From: Hyphomicrobiales bacterium
Lineage (GTDB): Bacteria > Pseudomonadota > Alphaproteobacteria > Rhizobiales > Rhizobiaceae
Direction: 5' to 3'
NCBI GenBank assembly: GCA_900473805.1
Contig: UCMS01000014.1
Coordinates: 248,001-312,000 of the forward strand
DNA: 64,000 nt
Shown: positions 27,439 through 36,953 of the stretch, piece after piece
Layout of the letters: each line of letters begins with the position of its first letter
How positions within the stretch are numbered: the stretch's first letter is position 1
Position numbers and translations under genes: made by a program
The notes under the pieces: generated by a model
The model's input: only the letters and a program-made list of their open reading frames with translations
Databases searched by the model: none
Told to the model about the DNA's origin: nothing

Positions 27439-28920
27439 TTGCGCGCCTTTAACATCGAAAATGCCACCAAGTTGTACTGGCGCCTTTCGCGCCTGTCGCA
27501 TTTGCGCGCACTAGTGCTGGTTTGTGGGCTGACAACGATACAGGCAGCCCCGATCAGAGCCCAGGAAGCGTCCACGCCATCAGAACCGGGAACGTCAACG
27601 GGTTCGGTGCCACCGGCTTCGGCTGCGATTGCAGCCACTGCTGACAGTGGAACAGCAACGGACGCGACGCTCGAATTGAGAGCCAAGCGCGATCAGGTGA
27701 GCGGCGAACTGCAGGAAATCGCCCGAACCATGCAACTCTCGAGCGAAAAAGCTGCAGAGCTCGAAAAAAGCATAGCGGAACTGGGGAAGACCACCGAAAG
27801 CCTGAAGACGGCATTGATCGATTCGGCAAAGCGCCGAAAGGACATCGAAAAGCAGATGAGTGACGGCGAGCAAAAGCTCGCATCGATTGGTCTTCGCGAG
27901 GATGCGATCCGTAAATCGTTTCGTGAGCGTCGATCGGTGCTCGCCGAGGTTCTCGCGGCCCTACAACGCATGGGGCGTAATCCGCCTCCCGCTTTGTTGG
28001 TGAGCCCCGAAGATGCGCTCGGCTCGGTCCGCACAGCCATTCTGCTTGGCGCGGTGGTTCCTGGCATTCGCCACGAAACGGAAAAACTGGCTGCCGATCT
28101 CAAAGAGTTGATTGCACTGAGAGACAGCGGAAAGCAGGAGATGGAGGGACTTGTGGCGGCCATGGCACGGCGCCAGGAGGAAGAGCGCCGTATGGACCTC
28201 CTCATTGCGGAAAACGATCGCCTTGCGCGCACCAATTCGCTCCAGTTGCAGGCGGAACGCAAGCAATCCGAAGCACTTGCCGAGCGCGCCACCACGATGG
28301 AAGCTCTCATCCGTTCTCTGGAAAACGAGATCTCTTCGGTCCGTCAGGCGGCAGAACTCGCCAAGGCTGAAGAGGCGAAACGTGACCAGATGAGCGAGGA
28401 TCAGAAGGCCCGCGCGCTGGAAATCGCACGCTCTGAATTGCCCGATAAAAACCGTATTGCGCCAGCATATCCTTTCTCCGAACTGAAGCACAAATTGGAA
28501 CTTCCGGTTGCCGGGGAAACATTGAGGCAATTCGGCGATCCGGACGGAACCGGCCATCAGGCGCAGGGCGTGGTGATCGCCTCTCAACCCGGCTCGATCG
28601 TCACGGCACCGGCCGATGCATGGGTTGTTTTTGCAGGAAATTTCCGGAGCTACGGTCAGATGATCATCCTGAACGCGGGCGACGGCTATCACATGGTGCT
28701 ATCGGGCATGGACCGGATCAGCACGAGCCAAGGCAAGTTTGTGCTGTCAGGGGAGCCATTGGCGACCATGGGAGAAAAAAGAGTGGCAAGCGCCGCTGGA
28801 TTGGCGCTGGAAACAGATCGCCCGACACTTTACATTGAACTTCGAAAAGACGGTAAACCGGTTGATTCCCGCCCCTGGTGGCTCGGAGGCAATTCTGGAA
28901 AGGCACAGAATGATTCGTAG
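27439..28920 (+). CDS. EnvC-like murein hydrolase activator, degenerate LytM domain
   Basis: A 493-aa exported protein. The N-terminal hydrophobic stretch (LRALVLVCGLTTIQAAPIRA) looks like a signal peptide, with QAAPIRAQ a likely cleavage region. Residues about 75-340 are coiled coil. The C-terminal LytM/M23 domain lacks zinc ligands: GHQAQGVV replaces HxGxD, YHMVLSGMD and LYIELRKDG replace the HLS and HxH motifs. EnvC and related activators are likewise inactive and switch on amidases for cell separation. The TTG at 27439 is the start without a strong ribosome site. It overlaps ctpA by 11 bases. Confidence 0.9.
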   Translation: MRAFNIENATKLYWRLSRLSHLRALVLVCGLTTIQAAPIRAQEASTPSEPGTSTGSVPPASAAIAATADSGTATDATLELRAKRDQVSGELQEIARTMQLSSEKAAELEKSIAELGKTTESLKTALIDSAKRRKDIEKQMSDGEQKLASIGLREDAIRKSFRERRSVLAEVLAALQRMGRNPPPALLVSPEDALGSVRTAILLGAVVPGIRHETEKLAADLKELIALRDSGKQEMEGLVAAMARRQEEERRMDLLIAENDRLARTNSLQLQAERKQSEALAERATTMEALIRSLENEISSVRQAAELAKAEEAKRDQMSEDQKARALEIARSELPDKNRIAPAYPFSELKHKLELPVAGETLRQFGDPDGTGHQAQGVVIASQPGSIVTAPADAWVVFAGNFRSYGQMIILNAGDGYHMVLSGMDRISTSQGKFVLSGEPLATMGEKRVASAAGLALETDRPTLYIELRKDGKPVDSRPWWLGGNSGKAQNDS

Positions 28921-30229
28921 GGTCTCTCTTCTCCTCGTCGGCGCCCTGATGGGCGCTACCGCGATGAGCCTCATCTACTCCGCAGGGATTCCGGCGCAGG
29001 CCGCAGGCAATTCCACCTACAAGGAACTGTCGATTTTCGGCGACGTTTTCGAGCGCATCCGCGCGCAATACGTCACGCCGCCGGATGAGAAAAAGCTGGT
29101 GGAGAGCGCCATCAACGGCATGCTCACCTCGCTGGACCCGCATTCGGTTTACATGAACGCCAAGGATGCGGCAGACATGCAGACCCAGACGCGCGGCGAG
29201 TTCGGTGGCATCGGGATCGAAGTCACCATGGAAGAGGAACTGGTCAAGGTCATCACCCCGATCGACGACACGCCTGGCGCCAAGGCCGGCATCCTGGCCG
29301 GTGACTTCATCTCCGAAATCAACGGTGAAAGCGTGCGCGGCCTGAAGTTGGAAGAGGCTGTCGAAAAGATGCGCGGCGCGGTCAACACGCCGATCAAGCT
29401 GACGATCCTGCGCAAGGGCGCAGACAAGCCGCTCGATATCACGGTGACTCGCGAAATCATCCCGATCCGCGCTGTGAAGTCGCGCGTCGAAGGCGATGTC
29501 GGTTATCTCCGCGTCATCTCCTTTACCGAGAAGACCTATGATGACCTGGAAGCCGCCATCGAGAAGATCAAGAAGGAAGTCCCCGCCGACAAGCTGAAGG
29601 GCTATGTTCTCGACCTGCGCCTCAACCCGGGCGGTCTGCTCGATCAGGCGATCTACGTCTCCGACGCCTTCCTGGAGCGTGGCGAAGTTGTCTCGACCCG
29701 TTCGCGCGATCCGCAGGACACCCGCCGTTTCAACGCGACCGCCGGTGACTTGACCGACGGCAAGCCGGTGATCGTGCTCGTCAATGGCGGCTCGGCTTCG
29801 GCATCGGAAATCGTCGCGGGCGCCCTTCAGGATCTGAAGCGCGCAACCGTGCTCGGCACCCGCTCCTTCGGCAAGGGCTCCGTCCAGACGATCATCCCGA
29901 TGGGCGACAAGGGCGCACTGCGCTTGACGACCGCGCTCTACTACACGCCATCGGGACGTTCTATCCAGGGCACTGGCATCGAGCCTGACATCAAGGTCGA
30001 ACAGCCGCTGCCGGAAGACCTGCAGGGCAAGGTCCGCACCGAAGGCGAATCCTCTCTCCCGGGCCATATCAAGGGCAATGCGGAGACAGAAGAAGGGTCG
30101 GGTTCGGTCGCCTATGTGCCCCCGGAAGCCAAGGACGACATTCAGCTGAACTATGCGCTGGACCTGCTGCGTGGCAATAAGACGGACCCGGCCTTCCCGG
30201 CCGATCCCCAGAAGGCATCGCTGCAGTAA
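28910..30229 (+). CDS. ctpA: Carboxyl-terminal processing peptidase, S41 family
   Basis: A 439-aa periplasmic serine protease. An N-terminal signal or anchor (VSLLLVGALMGATAMSLIY) is followed by a PDZ domain (about 90-170, FGGIGIEV...GAKAGILAGDFISEING) and the S41 core. The catalytic Ser is in GGSASASEIVAG (near 297) and Lys in RSFGKGSVQT (near 322). The start at 28910 has GGAAAGG upstream; it overlaps envC by 11 bases. CtpA trims envelope proteins and controls cell-wall hydrolases, which fits its partner EnvC. Confidence 0.95.
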   Translation: MIRRVSLLLVGALMGATAMSLIYSAGIPAQAAGNSTYKELSIFGDVFERIRAQYVTPPDEKKLVESAINGMLTSLDPHSVYMNAKDAADMQTQTRGEFGGIGIEVTMEEELVKVITPIDDTPGAKAGILAGDFISEINGESVRGLKLEEAVEKMRGAVNTPIKLTILRKGADKPLDITVTREIIPIRAVKSRVEGDVGYLRVISFTEKTYDDLEAAIEKIKKEVPADKLKGYVLDLRLNPGGLLDQAIYVSDAFLERGEVVSTRSRDPQDTRRFNATAGDLTDGKPVIVLVNGGSASASEIVAGALQDLKRATVLGTRSFGKGSVQTIIPMGDKGALRLTTALYYTPSGRSIQGTGIEPDIKVEQPLPEDLQGKVRTEGESSLPGHIKGNAETEEGSGSVAYVPPEAKDDIQLNYALDLLRGNKTDPAFPADPQKASLQ

Positions 30230-30244
30230 ACGTCTGGAGCCACT

Positions 30245-30272
30245 GTCTGCGCAGATACCCTATTGCGCAGAC
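30245..30272. terminator. Hairpin between ctpA and the deacetylase gene
   Basis: A perfect 9-bp stem (GTCTGCGCA / TGCGCAGAC) with a 10-base loop, 16 bases after the ctpA stop. It is not followed by a T-run, so it may only weaken readthrough or protect the 3' end of the ctpA message. Confidence 0.45.
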
Positions 30273-30310
30273 GTCGGGTCCGAGAGCCGTCAGGATCTTG
30301 GAAGTCTCGT

Positions 30311-31486
30311 ATGGATCTGCATGGACCGCTAGGTCTTGAACGAAAAGGCGGAGGCTGCAGAAAGCGCTACCTCCGCCTTTCGACGTTGTTCTCGGGCGTT
30401 GCAGTTGTTGTGCTGCTCGGCCTTTCCGGATGGACGGCCCTTTCACCGGTGATGCTGCGGGAAGACCCGCCCGTGAGCCTGACGTCGGCGCCGGCCGATC
30501 CCGGTTCGGTCGCCGAGGCGGCTGTGGCACCGACAGACGGCGAGGCAAGCATTCAAACCAGCGGTCCCCAGGACGGTGCAAACGTCCGCCGCACCACAAC
30601 GCCGGACGGCAATGTGGTTACGACCTTTACGCCGGCTGGTCGCGAAGGGCCTGTCATTATCGGCGCGAATACGACCCAGGATCGGCGTCTGGCTGGCCAA
30701 CCGAACGAGGACCTGCTCGAAAGAACGTCCGAAGGCGATCTACCAACGGTGTCGTCGACGGGCCTCAGGCCCTTTGATTTCTACGCTCGTCCCTGGTCCG
30801 GGGCGCGGGGCACACGCATCGCGATCGTCATCGGCGGCATCGGGCTCAGTCAGACGGGGAGCCAGAAGGCAATCCGGGATCTACCCGAAGACATCACGCT
30901 CGCCTTTGCAGCGACGGGCAACAGCCTGCAGCGCTGGATGCAGGAAGCCAGGCGCAAGGGTCACGAGATTGTGCTGCAGGTGCCCATGGAGCCTTTCGAT
31001 TATCCGGCGAACAATCCCGGGCGAGGCACGCTTCTTGTGGAGAAGGACGGGGCCGGGAACCTTGCCAATCTGCATCGGGCGATGGCCGAGATCACCAACT
31101 ACACCGGGATCATGAATTACATGGGCGCCCGCTTTCTGGCGGATGACAAGGCACTGGATCCGGTGATGCGCGACATTGGAAAACGCGGTCTGATGTTCCT
31201 GGACGACGGGTCGACCGCACGGTCGCTGTCCGGAGACTTTGCCAAAGCCGTCGGCTTTCCCCACGCCTTTGCGGACGTGGTCATCGACGGTCAGGTCGAC
31301 CGCCCGGCAATCCTTGCGAAGCTGGACGAACTGGAACGGATTGCCCGTCGCAACGGGCAGGCGATCGGCGTGGGTGCCGCCTTTGACGAAACGATTGCAG
31401 CTGTTGCCGAATGGCGCAACGAAGCGGTGGCCAGAGGCATAGAGTTCGTCGGCGTATCGGCACTCGCCAATGAAAACAAACCCTGA
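30311..31486 (+). CDS. Divergent polysaccharide deacetylase (YibQ-like)
   Basis: A 391-aa protein with one N-terminal membrane segment (about residues 27-47, [18 protein letters not shown]), a low-complexity Ala/Pro/Thr-rich linker and a C-terminal NodB-like domain from about 165 ([52 protein letters not shown]-like [17 protein letters not shown]). The family lies next to envC and ctpA in many Proteobacteria and is thought to act on the envelope; its activity is not established. The ATG at 30311 is preferred over an upstream TTG because GGAAG precedes it. Overlap with the downstream gene is avoided by its 31494 start. Confidence 0.88.
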   Translation: MDLHGPLGLERKGGGCRKRYLRLSTLFSGVAVVVLLGLSGWTALSPVMLREDPPVSLTSAPADPGSVAEAAVAPTDGEASIQTSGPQDGANVRRTTTPDGNVVTTFTPAGREGPVIIGANTTQDRRLAGQPNEDLLERTSEGDLPTVSSTGLRPFDFYARPWSGARGTRIAIVIGGIGLSQTGSQKAIRDLPEDITLAFAATGNSLQRWMQEARRKGHEIVLQVPMEPFDYPANNPGRGTLLVEKDGAGNLANLHRAMAEITNYTGIMNYMGARFLADDKALDPVMRDIGKRGLMFLDDGSTARSLSGDFAKAVGFPHAFADVVIDGQVDRPAILAKLDELERIARRNGQAIGVGAAFDETIAAVAEWRNEAVARGIEFVGVSALANENKP

Positions 31487-31493
31487 GGACACC

Positions 31494-32027
31494 ATGAACA
31501 AGAACGAGACTTCCAGCCGTAAGGTCAAGGCAGAAGACCTGCCCTATCGTCCCTGTGTCGGGATCATGGTCTTGAACAAGGCAGGGTTCGTATGGTCCGG
31601 CCGCCGAATTCCCATCGGCAATTCCGAATATGACGGCTCCCCCCAGCTCTGGCAGATGCCGCAAGGGGGTATTGACCCTGGTGAAGATCCCTTGCCGGCT
31701 GCCATGCGCGAGCTTTACGAGGAAACGGGTATGAAGTCCGTCTCTTTGCTCGCAGAAGCAGGCCGATGGATCAATTATGACCTGCCGTCCGATTTGATCG
31801 GCATCGGACTGAAAGGCAAGTATCGTGGCCAGACCCAGCGCTGGTTTGCGTTTCGGTTCGAGGGTGACGAAAGCGAAATCGCCATCAACCCGCCACCAGG
31901 AGGCCATGAGCCGGAATTTGACGCATGGGAGTGGAAGCCTATGCGAGATCTTCCGGACTTGATCGTACCTTTCAAGCGTCGGGTCTATGAAGAGGTCGTT
32001 GCGGAATTCGCGCACCTCGCCGGCTGA
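31494..32027 (+). CDS. rppH: RNA pyrophosphohydrolase
   Basis: A 177-aa Nudix hydrolase that removes pyrophosphate from the 5' end of mRNA and starts its decay. The Nudix box is complete ([20 protein letters not shown], then TGM). [20 protein letters not shown] and QMPQGG are typical of RppH/IalA proteins. The ATG at 31494 has GAGGA upstream; an earlier ATG at 31470 inside the deacetylase gene is less likely. End of the envC-ctpA-deacetylase-rppH run. Confidence 0.95.
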   Translation: MNKNETSSRKVKAEDLPYRPCVGIMVLNKAGFVWSGRRIPIGNSEYDGSPQLWQMPQGGIDPGEDPLPAAMRELYEETGMKSVSLLAEAGRWINYDLPSDLIGIGLKGKYRGQTQRWFAFRFEGDESEIAINPPPGGHEPEFDAWEWKPMRDLPDLIVPFKRRVYEEVVAEFAHLAG

Positions 32028-32035
32028 GGCTTATC

Positions 32036-32941
32036 TCAGTTGCTTCGTTGGCCGCGCCGATACCGCTGAACGTGATCAACGAGGGCCCGCAGCTTGGGCG
32101 CCATGTTGCGGCGATTGGGAAAGTAGAGATAAAAGCCCGGATAGGGTTTCAGATAGGCATCGAGAACGGAAACGAGTTCGCCGCTTTCGAGATAGGGCGC
32201 GAAGGTTTCGCGCACCGCATAGGTCAGCCCCGCCCCGGCCAGCGCCATGCGCAGCATCAGTCTGAGGTCGTTGGTGCTGATTTGCGGGCTGATTGCCACG
32301 GCGAAGCTGCGTCCCTTTTCATCGAACTCCCAAGGTGCCGGAACCTCATCAGGAGCCGGCCGCCAGGCAATGCAGCGATGCCTGACAAGTTCAGTCGGAT
32401 GCTGCGGCACGCCATGCCTTGCGAGATAGGAGGGCGAGGCGACCACCGCCTCGCATTGATCGCCCGTCAGCGCAATCGCCACCATATCCTTCTCGATCAC
32501 CTCACCCAAGCGCACCCCGGCATCAAAACCACGGGATACGATATCTCCTGTATCGTCGCTCACCGTCACATCGATGGTGATCTCTGGATGCGCTTCCGCT
32601 AAACCTCCGAGCAAGGGACCGGAGAGAAAGGCATCTGCTATCGAGGAGACAGCAATCTTGAGATGCCCCGCCGGTCTGGATTGGCCACCCAGATCCTCCA
32701 AAGCAGCCTCGATCTCCGCCATCGGACGGCCCAGCGTCGCCAGCAGTTTTTCTCCTGATTCCGTCAGCCTTACGCTGCGTGTCGTGCGCACGACGAGTGC
32801 GATTGCGCAGGCATTTTCGAGCCGCTGCACCCCTTGGCTGACAGCCGAACGGGTGACACCGAGGCGCCGGGCTGCGGCGGCAAAACTTTGTTCTTCAGCT
32901 ACAGCGAGAAACATCGGTAGCAGGTTCAGATCCATCGTCAT
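32036..32941 (-). CDS. LysR-family transcriptional regulator
   Basis: A 301-aa regulator. The N-terminal winged helix is clear (FLAVAEEQSFAAAARRLGVT, RSAVSQGVQRLE), followed by a substrate-binding domain (GHLKIAVSSIADAF, DAGVRLGEVIEKDMVAIAL). The start at 32941 (or the ATG at 32935) gives the standard MDLNLL opening. It is divergent from the secreted NTF2-like gene at 33063, with 121 bases between. LysR proteins often control the divergent gene, so the NTF2-like/Atu4866 pair is the likely target. Confidence 0.93.
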   Translation of the reverse strand: MTMDLNLLPMFLAVAEEQSFAAAARRLGVTRSAVSQGVQRLENACAIALVVRTTRSVRLTESGEKLLATLGRPMAEIEAALEDLGGQSRPAGHLKIAVSSIADAFLSGPLLGGLAEAHPEITIDVTVSDDTGDIVSRGFDAGVRLGEVIEKDMVAIALTGDQCEAVVASPSYLARHGVPQHPTELVRHRCIAWRPAPDEVPAPWEFDEKGRSFAVAISPQISTNDLRLMLRMALAGAGLTYAVRETFAPYLESGELVSVLDAYLKPYPGFYLYFPNRRNMAPKLRALVDHVQRYRRGQRSN

Positions 32942-33062
32942 TGTAAAGCTTGGCTCACCAATTTGATCACTGTGAGCGGGATACCGGCGACAATGTGGTC
33001 CGTCTAGGGTCCTTGGCATGGGCGCAGCAATTGCGTCCAACCCAACACGAAAGGATTTTTCG

Positions 33063-33641
33063 ATGGCCAGAGTTTTCAAATCGGTCTTGGCCGGTGCGCT
33101 TGCCTTTTCCATGCTCCCCGCTTTCTTGACCCAAGCGTCAGCGGCTGGCGCAGCTTGCGCCACAACCGGTGTAGAAAGCCCGCTTGCACTGCATCGCGAC
33201 TGGATCATGGATGGCTGGGAACGACGCGAGGGCGACCCCGCCTTTGTCTTCGCCAAGAAGATGCAACGCTATTACGACCTGCAGAATACGCAGGGTGTCT
33301 TCTTTGACAATTTTGCCCCCGGGAAGACGCAGCTCTTCGGCGATTCCAGCCGGTACGGTGCCAATTGGGAGGATCTGCAGAATGCCGCGCGCTCCGTCCA
33401 CCATGGCCTCAGCACCGGCCATGACCAGTTGGCCGACGGCAATGTTGCCTCGACGACTCTTGGCTTTGTCGGTCGCCTCGAGCGGCTGAACGGAGAGGTT
33501 CTCGCCTTCGACGGCCGTTCGCAACTCGGATGGATCTGCAAGGACGGCGCCTGGAAGATCCGCCAGGAACTGAATTATGCCTGGGTCGTCGAGCCGGAAG
33601 CCATTGCCGATCTGCTCGGGAAGGGAGTGCTGGCGCCATGA
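33063..33641 (+). CDS. Secreted NTF2-like (SnoaL/DUF4440-type) protein
   Basis: A 192-aa protein with an N-terminal signal peptide (VFKSVLAGALAFSMLPAF, cleavage probably after TQASA near residue 27). The mature part has the cone-shaped NTF2-like layout: HRDWIMDGWERREGD, FFDNFAP, DGNVASTTLGFVGRLE and SQLGWICKDGAWKIRQELNY. Such proteins bind small ligands or have diverse enzymatic roles; function is unknown. AAAGGA precedes the ATG. It is coupled to the next gene by an ATGA overlap. Confidence 0.75.
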   Translation: MARVFKSVLAGALAFSMLPAFLTQASAAGAACATTGVESPLALHRDWIMDGWERREGDPAFVFAKKMQRYYDLQNTQGVFFDNFAPGKTQLFGDSSRYGANWEDLQNAARSVHHGLSTGHDQLADGNVASTTLGFVGRLERLNGEVLAFDGRSQLGWICKDGAWKIRQELNYAWVVEPEAIADLLGKGVLAP

Positions 33642-33892
33642 TAAACGAAAGCCGAACAGGCCATCCCTATGTGGGCCTGTGGGTGACGGAGGACCGGTAT
33701 ATCCGCCACGAACTTCTGCCCGACAACCGCTATGTCGAAGCCCGCGGCAATCGCGAGCGGGCCTATCTAGGCCGTTACGAGATAACCGGTACCCATATCG
33801 AATACCAGGACGATACGGGCTTTACCGCTGATGGTGATTTTCGTGATGGCGTCCTCTATCATGCCGGCATGGTCTTGCGCCGGGAACGCTGA
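33638..33892 (+). CDS. Atu4866-family small protein
   Basis: An 84-aa protein resembling the Agrobacterium Atu4866 family: HPYVGLWVTEDRYIRHELLP, NRYVEARGNRERAYLGRY, YQDDTGFTADGDF. The family forms a small beta-sheet fold with no known activity. The ATG overlaps the upstream stop. The pairing with an NTF2-like protein and a divergent LysR regulator is a recurrent small gene set in rhizobia as far as I recall; that is not verified here. Confidence 0.8.
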   Translation: MINESRTGHPYVGLWVTEDRYIRHELLPDNRYVEARGNRERAYLGRYEITGTHIEYQDDTGFTADGDFRDGVLYHAGMVLRRER

Positions 33893-33942
33893 TCCTGACC
33901 CTGGCAGGGCGGCTCCGTCCGGGCCGCCCTTCTGAGACGACA

Positions 33943-34353
33943 TCAGGCAGCGGCGATGCCGCCTGTTTCCAAAGCAAACCCTTCATCCGCCCAGCCGGTT
34001 ATGCCGCCGATCATCACCTTGACTTTTCGACCGAGTCTAGCCAGCCGAAGGGCCGCACGGTCGGTGCCGTTACAATGTGGCCCGGCGCAATAGACGACGA
34101 AGAGCACATCGGCAGGCCATTCCGCCATTTTGCGTTCAGTCATCTTGCCATGCGGTAAGTTGATAGCGCCCGGCACATGGGAGCGCTCGAAAAGGGAAGG
34201 CCCGCGCACATCGAGAAGCACAAAATCAGGGTCTCCCTTTTCCAGGGCTGCATGGACATCCCAGCAATCCGTCTCGAAGGCCAGACGCTTGGAATAATGC
34301 GCTTCAACAAGCGCGGGCTCTGCAGCAGGAATTTCAGTAACGAGGCTAGGCAT
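33943..34353 (-). CDS. Rhodanese-like sulfurtransferase
   Basis: A 136-aa single-domain rhodanese: DFVLLDVRGPSLFERSHVPG, AINLPHG, and the active-site loop VVYCAGPHCNGTDRAA with the catalytic Cys. It moves sulfur from thiosulfate or persulfides to acceptors. It is divergent from the FtrA-like regulator with 92 bases between; rhizobial FtrA-type regulators commonly lie next to a rhodanese gene, so this gene is its probable target. Confidence 0.9.
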   Translation of the reverse strand: MPSLVTEIPAAEPALVEAHYSKRLAFETDCWDVHAALEKGDPDFVLLDVRGPSLFERSHVPGAINLPHGKMTERKMAEWPADVLFVVYCAGPHCNGTDRAALRLARLGRKVKVMIGGITGWADEGFALETGGIAAA

Positions 34354-34445
34354 CGGGTTTCCTCTCGGTTGGACGATCGGACCTTGCCTTCTTGCCGCAT
34401 TTCACGAAACTGGCCTGGAAGACAATAGACGTAAATATCTGGCCA

Positions 34446-35444
34446 ATGACATGGAACACGTCACCCTTTTCGACATCCCGGCTCAATGGGCCACGCGTTG
34501 TGACGCTCGCCTATGATGGACTTTGCACCTTTGAATTCGGAGTAGCCGTGGAAGTCTTCGGCCTTGCTCGGCCGGAGATGGGAAGAGGCTGGTACCGTCA
34601 TGCCACTGCGGCCATAGAACAAAGCCCTCTGCGTGCCGCAGGCGGCCTTACGGCCACGGTCGCAGGCGGACTGGAACTCCTGCAGGAAGCGGATCTGATC
34701 GTCGTTCCGGGCTGGCGGGGAATCGATGAACCTGTACCAGACACCTTGCTCGACGCATTGCGCGCCGCCCATTTGAGAGGCGCTCGTCTGATGTCGCTGT
34801 GTTCGGGTGTGATGGTGCTTGCGGCCACCGGCCTGCTCAATGGGCGGCGCGCCACGACTCATTGGCGTTATGCCGATGCAATGGCGGCACGACATCCGCA
34901 GATCCACCTCGACCCGGATGTCCTTTATGTCGATGAGGGCGATATGCTGACCGCTGCAGGAAGTGCCGCCGGTATCGACCTCTGTCTGCATGTCGTGCGC
35001 CGCGATTTCGGCGCAGAAGCGGCCAATAGCGTGGCCCGACGTCTTGTCGTGCCACCCCATCGCGAGGGTGGCCAGGCACAGTTCATCGTGGCTCCGGTCC
35101 CCAAAGAGCGCGAGGGTCAGCGGCTCGGTCCTCTGATCGACTGGATCGACGCGAACCTGCAGCACGAATTGACCCTTGCGGACATGGCCGCACGCGCAGG
35201 CATGAGCACGAGGACATTCCAGCGCCGTTTCCGCGACCTCACAGGCAGCAGCCCCGGCGAATTTCTTCTCGCCCGTCGGCTGCGCCGCGCCTGTGATCTT
35301 TTGGAACGACAGGCAGCGATATCGGTGGATGATGTAGCACTCGCCGCAGGTTTCGGTACACCGGCGACATTGCGCCACCATTTCCGCAGCCGCCTGTCGA
35401 CCAGTCCGGCGGCTTATCGATCCCGTTTTCGACATGTCGACTGA
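34446..35444 (+). CDS. ftrA: FtrA/GlxA-type AraC-family transcriptional regulator
   Basis: A 332-aa regulator with an N-terminal DJ-1/PfpI-like domain (RVVTLAYDGLCTFEFGVAVE, VPGWRG, LMSLCSGVMVLAATGLLNGR with the elbow Cys) and a C-terminal AraC HTH pair (LTLADMAARAGMSTRTFQRR, then VDDVALAAGFGTPATLRHHF). The ATG at 34446 lacks a clear ribosome site; upstream starts would add an unlikely leader. Symbol ftrA is by family resemblance only. Confidence 0.88.
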   Translation: MTWNTSPFSTSRLNGPRVVTLAYDGLCTFEFGVAVEVFGLARPEMGRGWYRHATAAIEQSPLRAAGGLTATVAGGLELLQEADLIVVPGWRGIDEPVPDTLLDALRAAHLRGARLMSLCSGVMVLAATGLLNGRRATTHWRYADAMAARHPQIHLDPDVLYVDEGDMLTAAGSAAGIDLCLHVVRRDFGAEAANSVARRLVVPPHREGGQAQFIVAPVPKEREGQRLGPLIDWIDANLQHELTLADMAARAGMSTRTFQRRFRDLTGSSPGEFLLARRLRRACDLLERQAAISVDDVALAAGFGTPATLRHHFRSRLSTSPAAYRSRFRHVD

Positions 35445-35476
35445 GACAGACCGAGGCGAGGGGAGAGAGGGCCTTG

Positions 35477-36226
35477 CTACTTCACGGCAGCATTGCCACC
35501 ATCCGCATAGAGCGCCGAGCCGGCGACGAAACTTCCCATGGGTCCAGCGAGAAAAAGCGCGGCGGCAGCGATTTCCTCCGGTTGCGCGATCCGTTTGAGG
35601 GCGTGCAGCGAGGCCGCCCAGTCCTTCTGCGCCTGGTTTCCCGCCATGGAAGTGTCGGTTCCGCCGGGAAGCAGCGCATTGGCGCGGATGCCCTTGGCCC
35701 CATAATCTGCGGTGATCCCTTTCACCAGCCCCATCAATCCGGCTTTGGCCGCACCATAGGCCGCCATACCCGGCAGACCGACGCTCGTGCCAACGAAGCT
35801 GGAGACGAAGACAAGAGCGCCACCACCGGTCTTTAACATTGCCGGGATCTGTTCCCGCGATGCCAGAAAGGCGGAGGTGAGATTGACACTCATTACGTCG
35901 CTCCACGTTTGCGTATCGAGCTCGGCGAGTGGAGCAATCTGTCCGACCATACCGGCATTGTTGATCGCCATGTCGAGACGACCAAAATGGTCAAGCGCAG
36001 CCTGCACCATTTTGGCCTGTGTCTCGGTTTGAGCCACGTCTCCCGGAACGACTGCGGCGCGACCGCCGGACTGTCGGATTTCCGAAGCCACCTTGTCGAG
36101 GGCCTCAGAACCACGAGCGTTCAGGATGACGGCAGCGCCATGTTGAGCGAAGAGATGCGCAGTTGCGCGCCCGATGCCGGAGGACGCGCCGGTAATGATG
36201 GCCACTTTGCCGTGAAGACTGTTCAT
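35477..36226 (-). CDS. Short-chain dehydrogenase/reductase
   Basis: A 249-aa classical SDR: nucleotide-binding GASSGIG (residues 13-19), NNAG, catalytic Ser in VFVSSFVG and YGAAK as the Tyr-x3-Lys pair, then LLPGGTDTSM. The C-terminal GSALYADGGNAA is typical. The substrate is unknown. The ATG at 36226 follows GGAG; a longer frame to 36304 has no support. Convergent with ftrA, so the two are separate units. Confidence 0.92.
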   Translation of the reverse strand: MNSLHGKVAIITGASSGIGRATAHLFAQHGAAVILNARGSEALDKVASEIRQSGGRAAVVPGDVAQTETQAKMVQAALDHFGRLDMAINNAGMVGQIAPLAELDTQTWSDVMSVNLTSAFLASREQIPAMLKTGGGALVFVSSFVGTSVGLPGMAAYGAAKAGLMGLVKGITADYGAKGIRANALLPGGTDTSMAGNQAQKDWAASLHALKRIAQPEEIAAAALFLAGPMGSFVAGSALYADGGNAAVK

Positions 36227-36349
36227 GATGATGATCTCCTGGGTTGGGAGATCGGTGATAGAGGTCGGCTGCGGGCCTAGCCCACCCGTTTCTTGCGCAA
36301 CCACATCCGTCGTTGCAGATGCGGCTTACAAGGGATGTGAGAGAGAGGA

Positions 36350-36793
36350 CTAACGATCCGTCGCTGCGGCCTCTTCCGCGCTTTCCTCGATCCGTTCCAT
36401 GTCGTCATCGGAGAGACCGAAGTGATGACCGATCTCGTGGATCAGCACATGGGTTATGATATCCCCCAGCGCCTCCTCGTTTTCGGCCCAATAATCCAGG
36501 ATAGGGCGACGATAAAGCGTGATGCGGTTGGGCATCATGCCCGTTTCCATCGTGAAACGTTCGGAAATGCCACGCCCTTCGAAGAGGCCGAGCAGATCAA
36601 AGGGCGTTTCCAGCGCCATATCCTCGAACACTTCATCCGTTGGAAAATCAGTGATCTCGATGATGAGATCCTTGGTCAGGTCGCGGAATTCCTGCGGCAA
36701 GTGGCCATAGGCCTCGATCGCCAGCGACTCGAACGTGCTGATCGTCGGGGCATGGCGTTCGCGCCAATCCTCGCTCTGGTCAATGCGGGCCAT
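36350..36793 (-). CDS. Zincin-like metallopeptidase family protein
   Basis: A 147-aa protein with HEIGHHFGLSDDDMERIE near the C terminus (residues about 119-136), a short HExxH zinc-peptidase motif with a later acidic cluster. Proteins of this compact family in alphaproteobacteria carry IHEIGHHFGLSD and are of unknown substrate. It is divergent from the imuA operon; the 160-base gap holds the LexA site. Confidence 0.85.
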   Translation of the reverse strand: MARIDQSEDWRERHAPTISTFESLAIEAYGHLPQEFRDLTKDLIIEITDFPTDEVFEDMALETPFDLLGLFEGRGISERFTMETGMMPNRITLYRRPILDYWAENEEALGDIITHVLIHEIGHHFGLSDDDMERIEESAEEAAATDR

Positions 36794-36916
36794 GATTACT
36801 CCTTACTGGTTGAAGATATAGGCGTTTTGCCCGCCCATTTCGAGAGCAAATCCCGAAGAGGAATAAATTCTTATTGGAATCCAGTTGACTCTTTTGTTCG
36901 GCTCTGGAATCTCTAA

Positions 36917-36931
36917 GAACATATAGAGAAC
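36917..36931. promoter_or_regulatory. LexA (SOS) box of imuA-imuB-dnaE2
   Basis: GAAC-ATATAGA-GAAC matches the alphaproteobacterial SOS box GTTC-N7-GTTC exactly (read on the minus strand). It lies 22 bases before the imuA start. A TTGACT at 36885-36890 upstream could be the -35. The site predicts DNA-damage induction of the whole mutagenesis cassette. Confidence 0.92.
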
Positions 36932-36953
36932 AAATGATCCAGGAGAGACCGTC

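Noticed and set aside
30245..30272. Hairpin after ctpA as a full intrinsic terminator
   Set aside because: The stem is good but the T-run is missing, so it is kept only as a hairpin of modest confidence.
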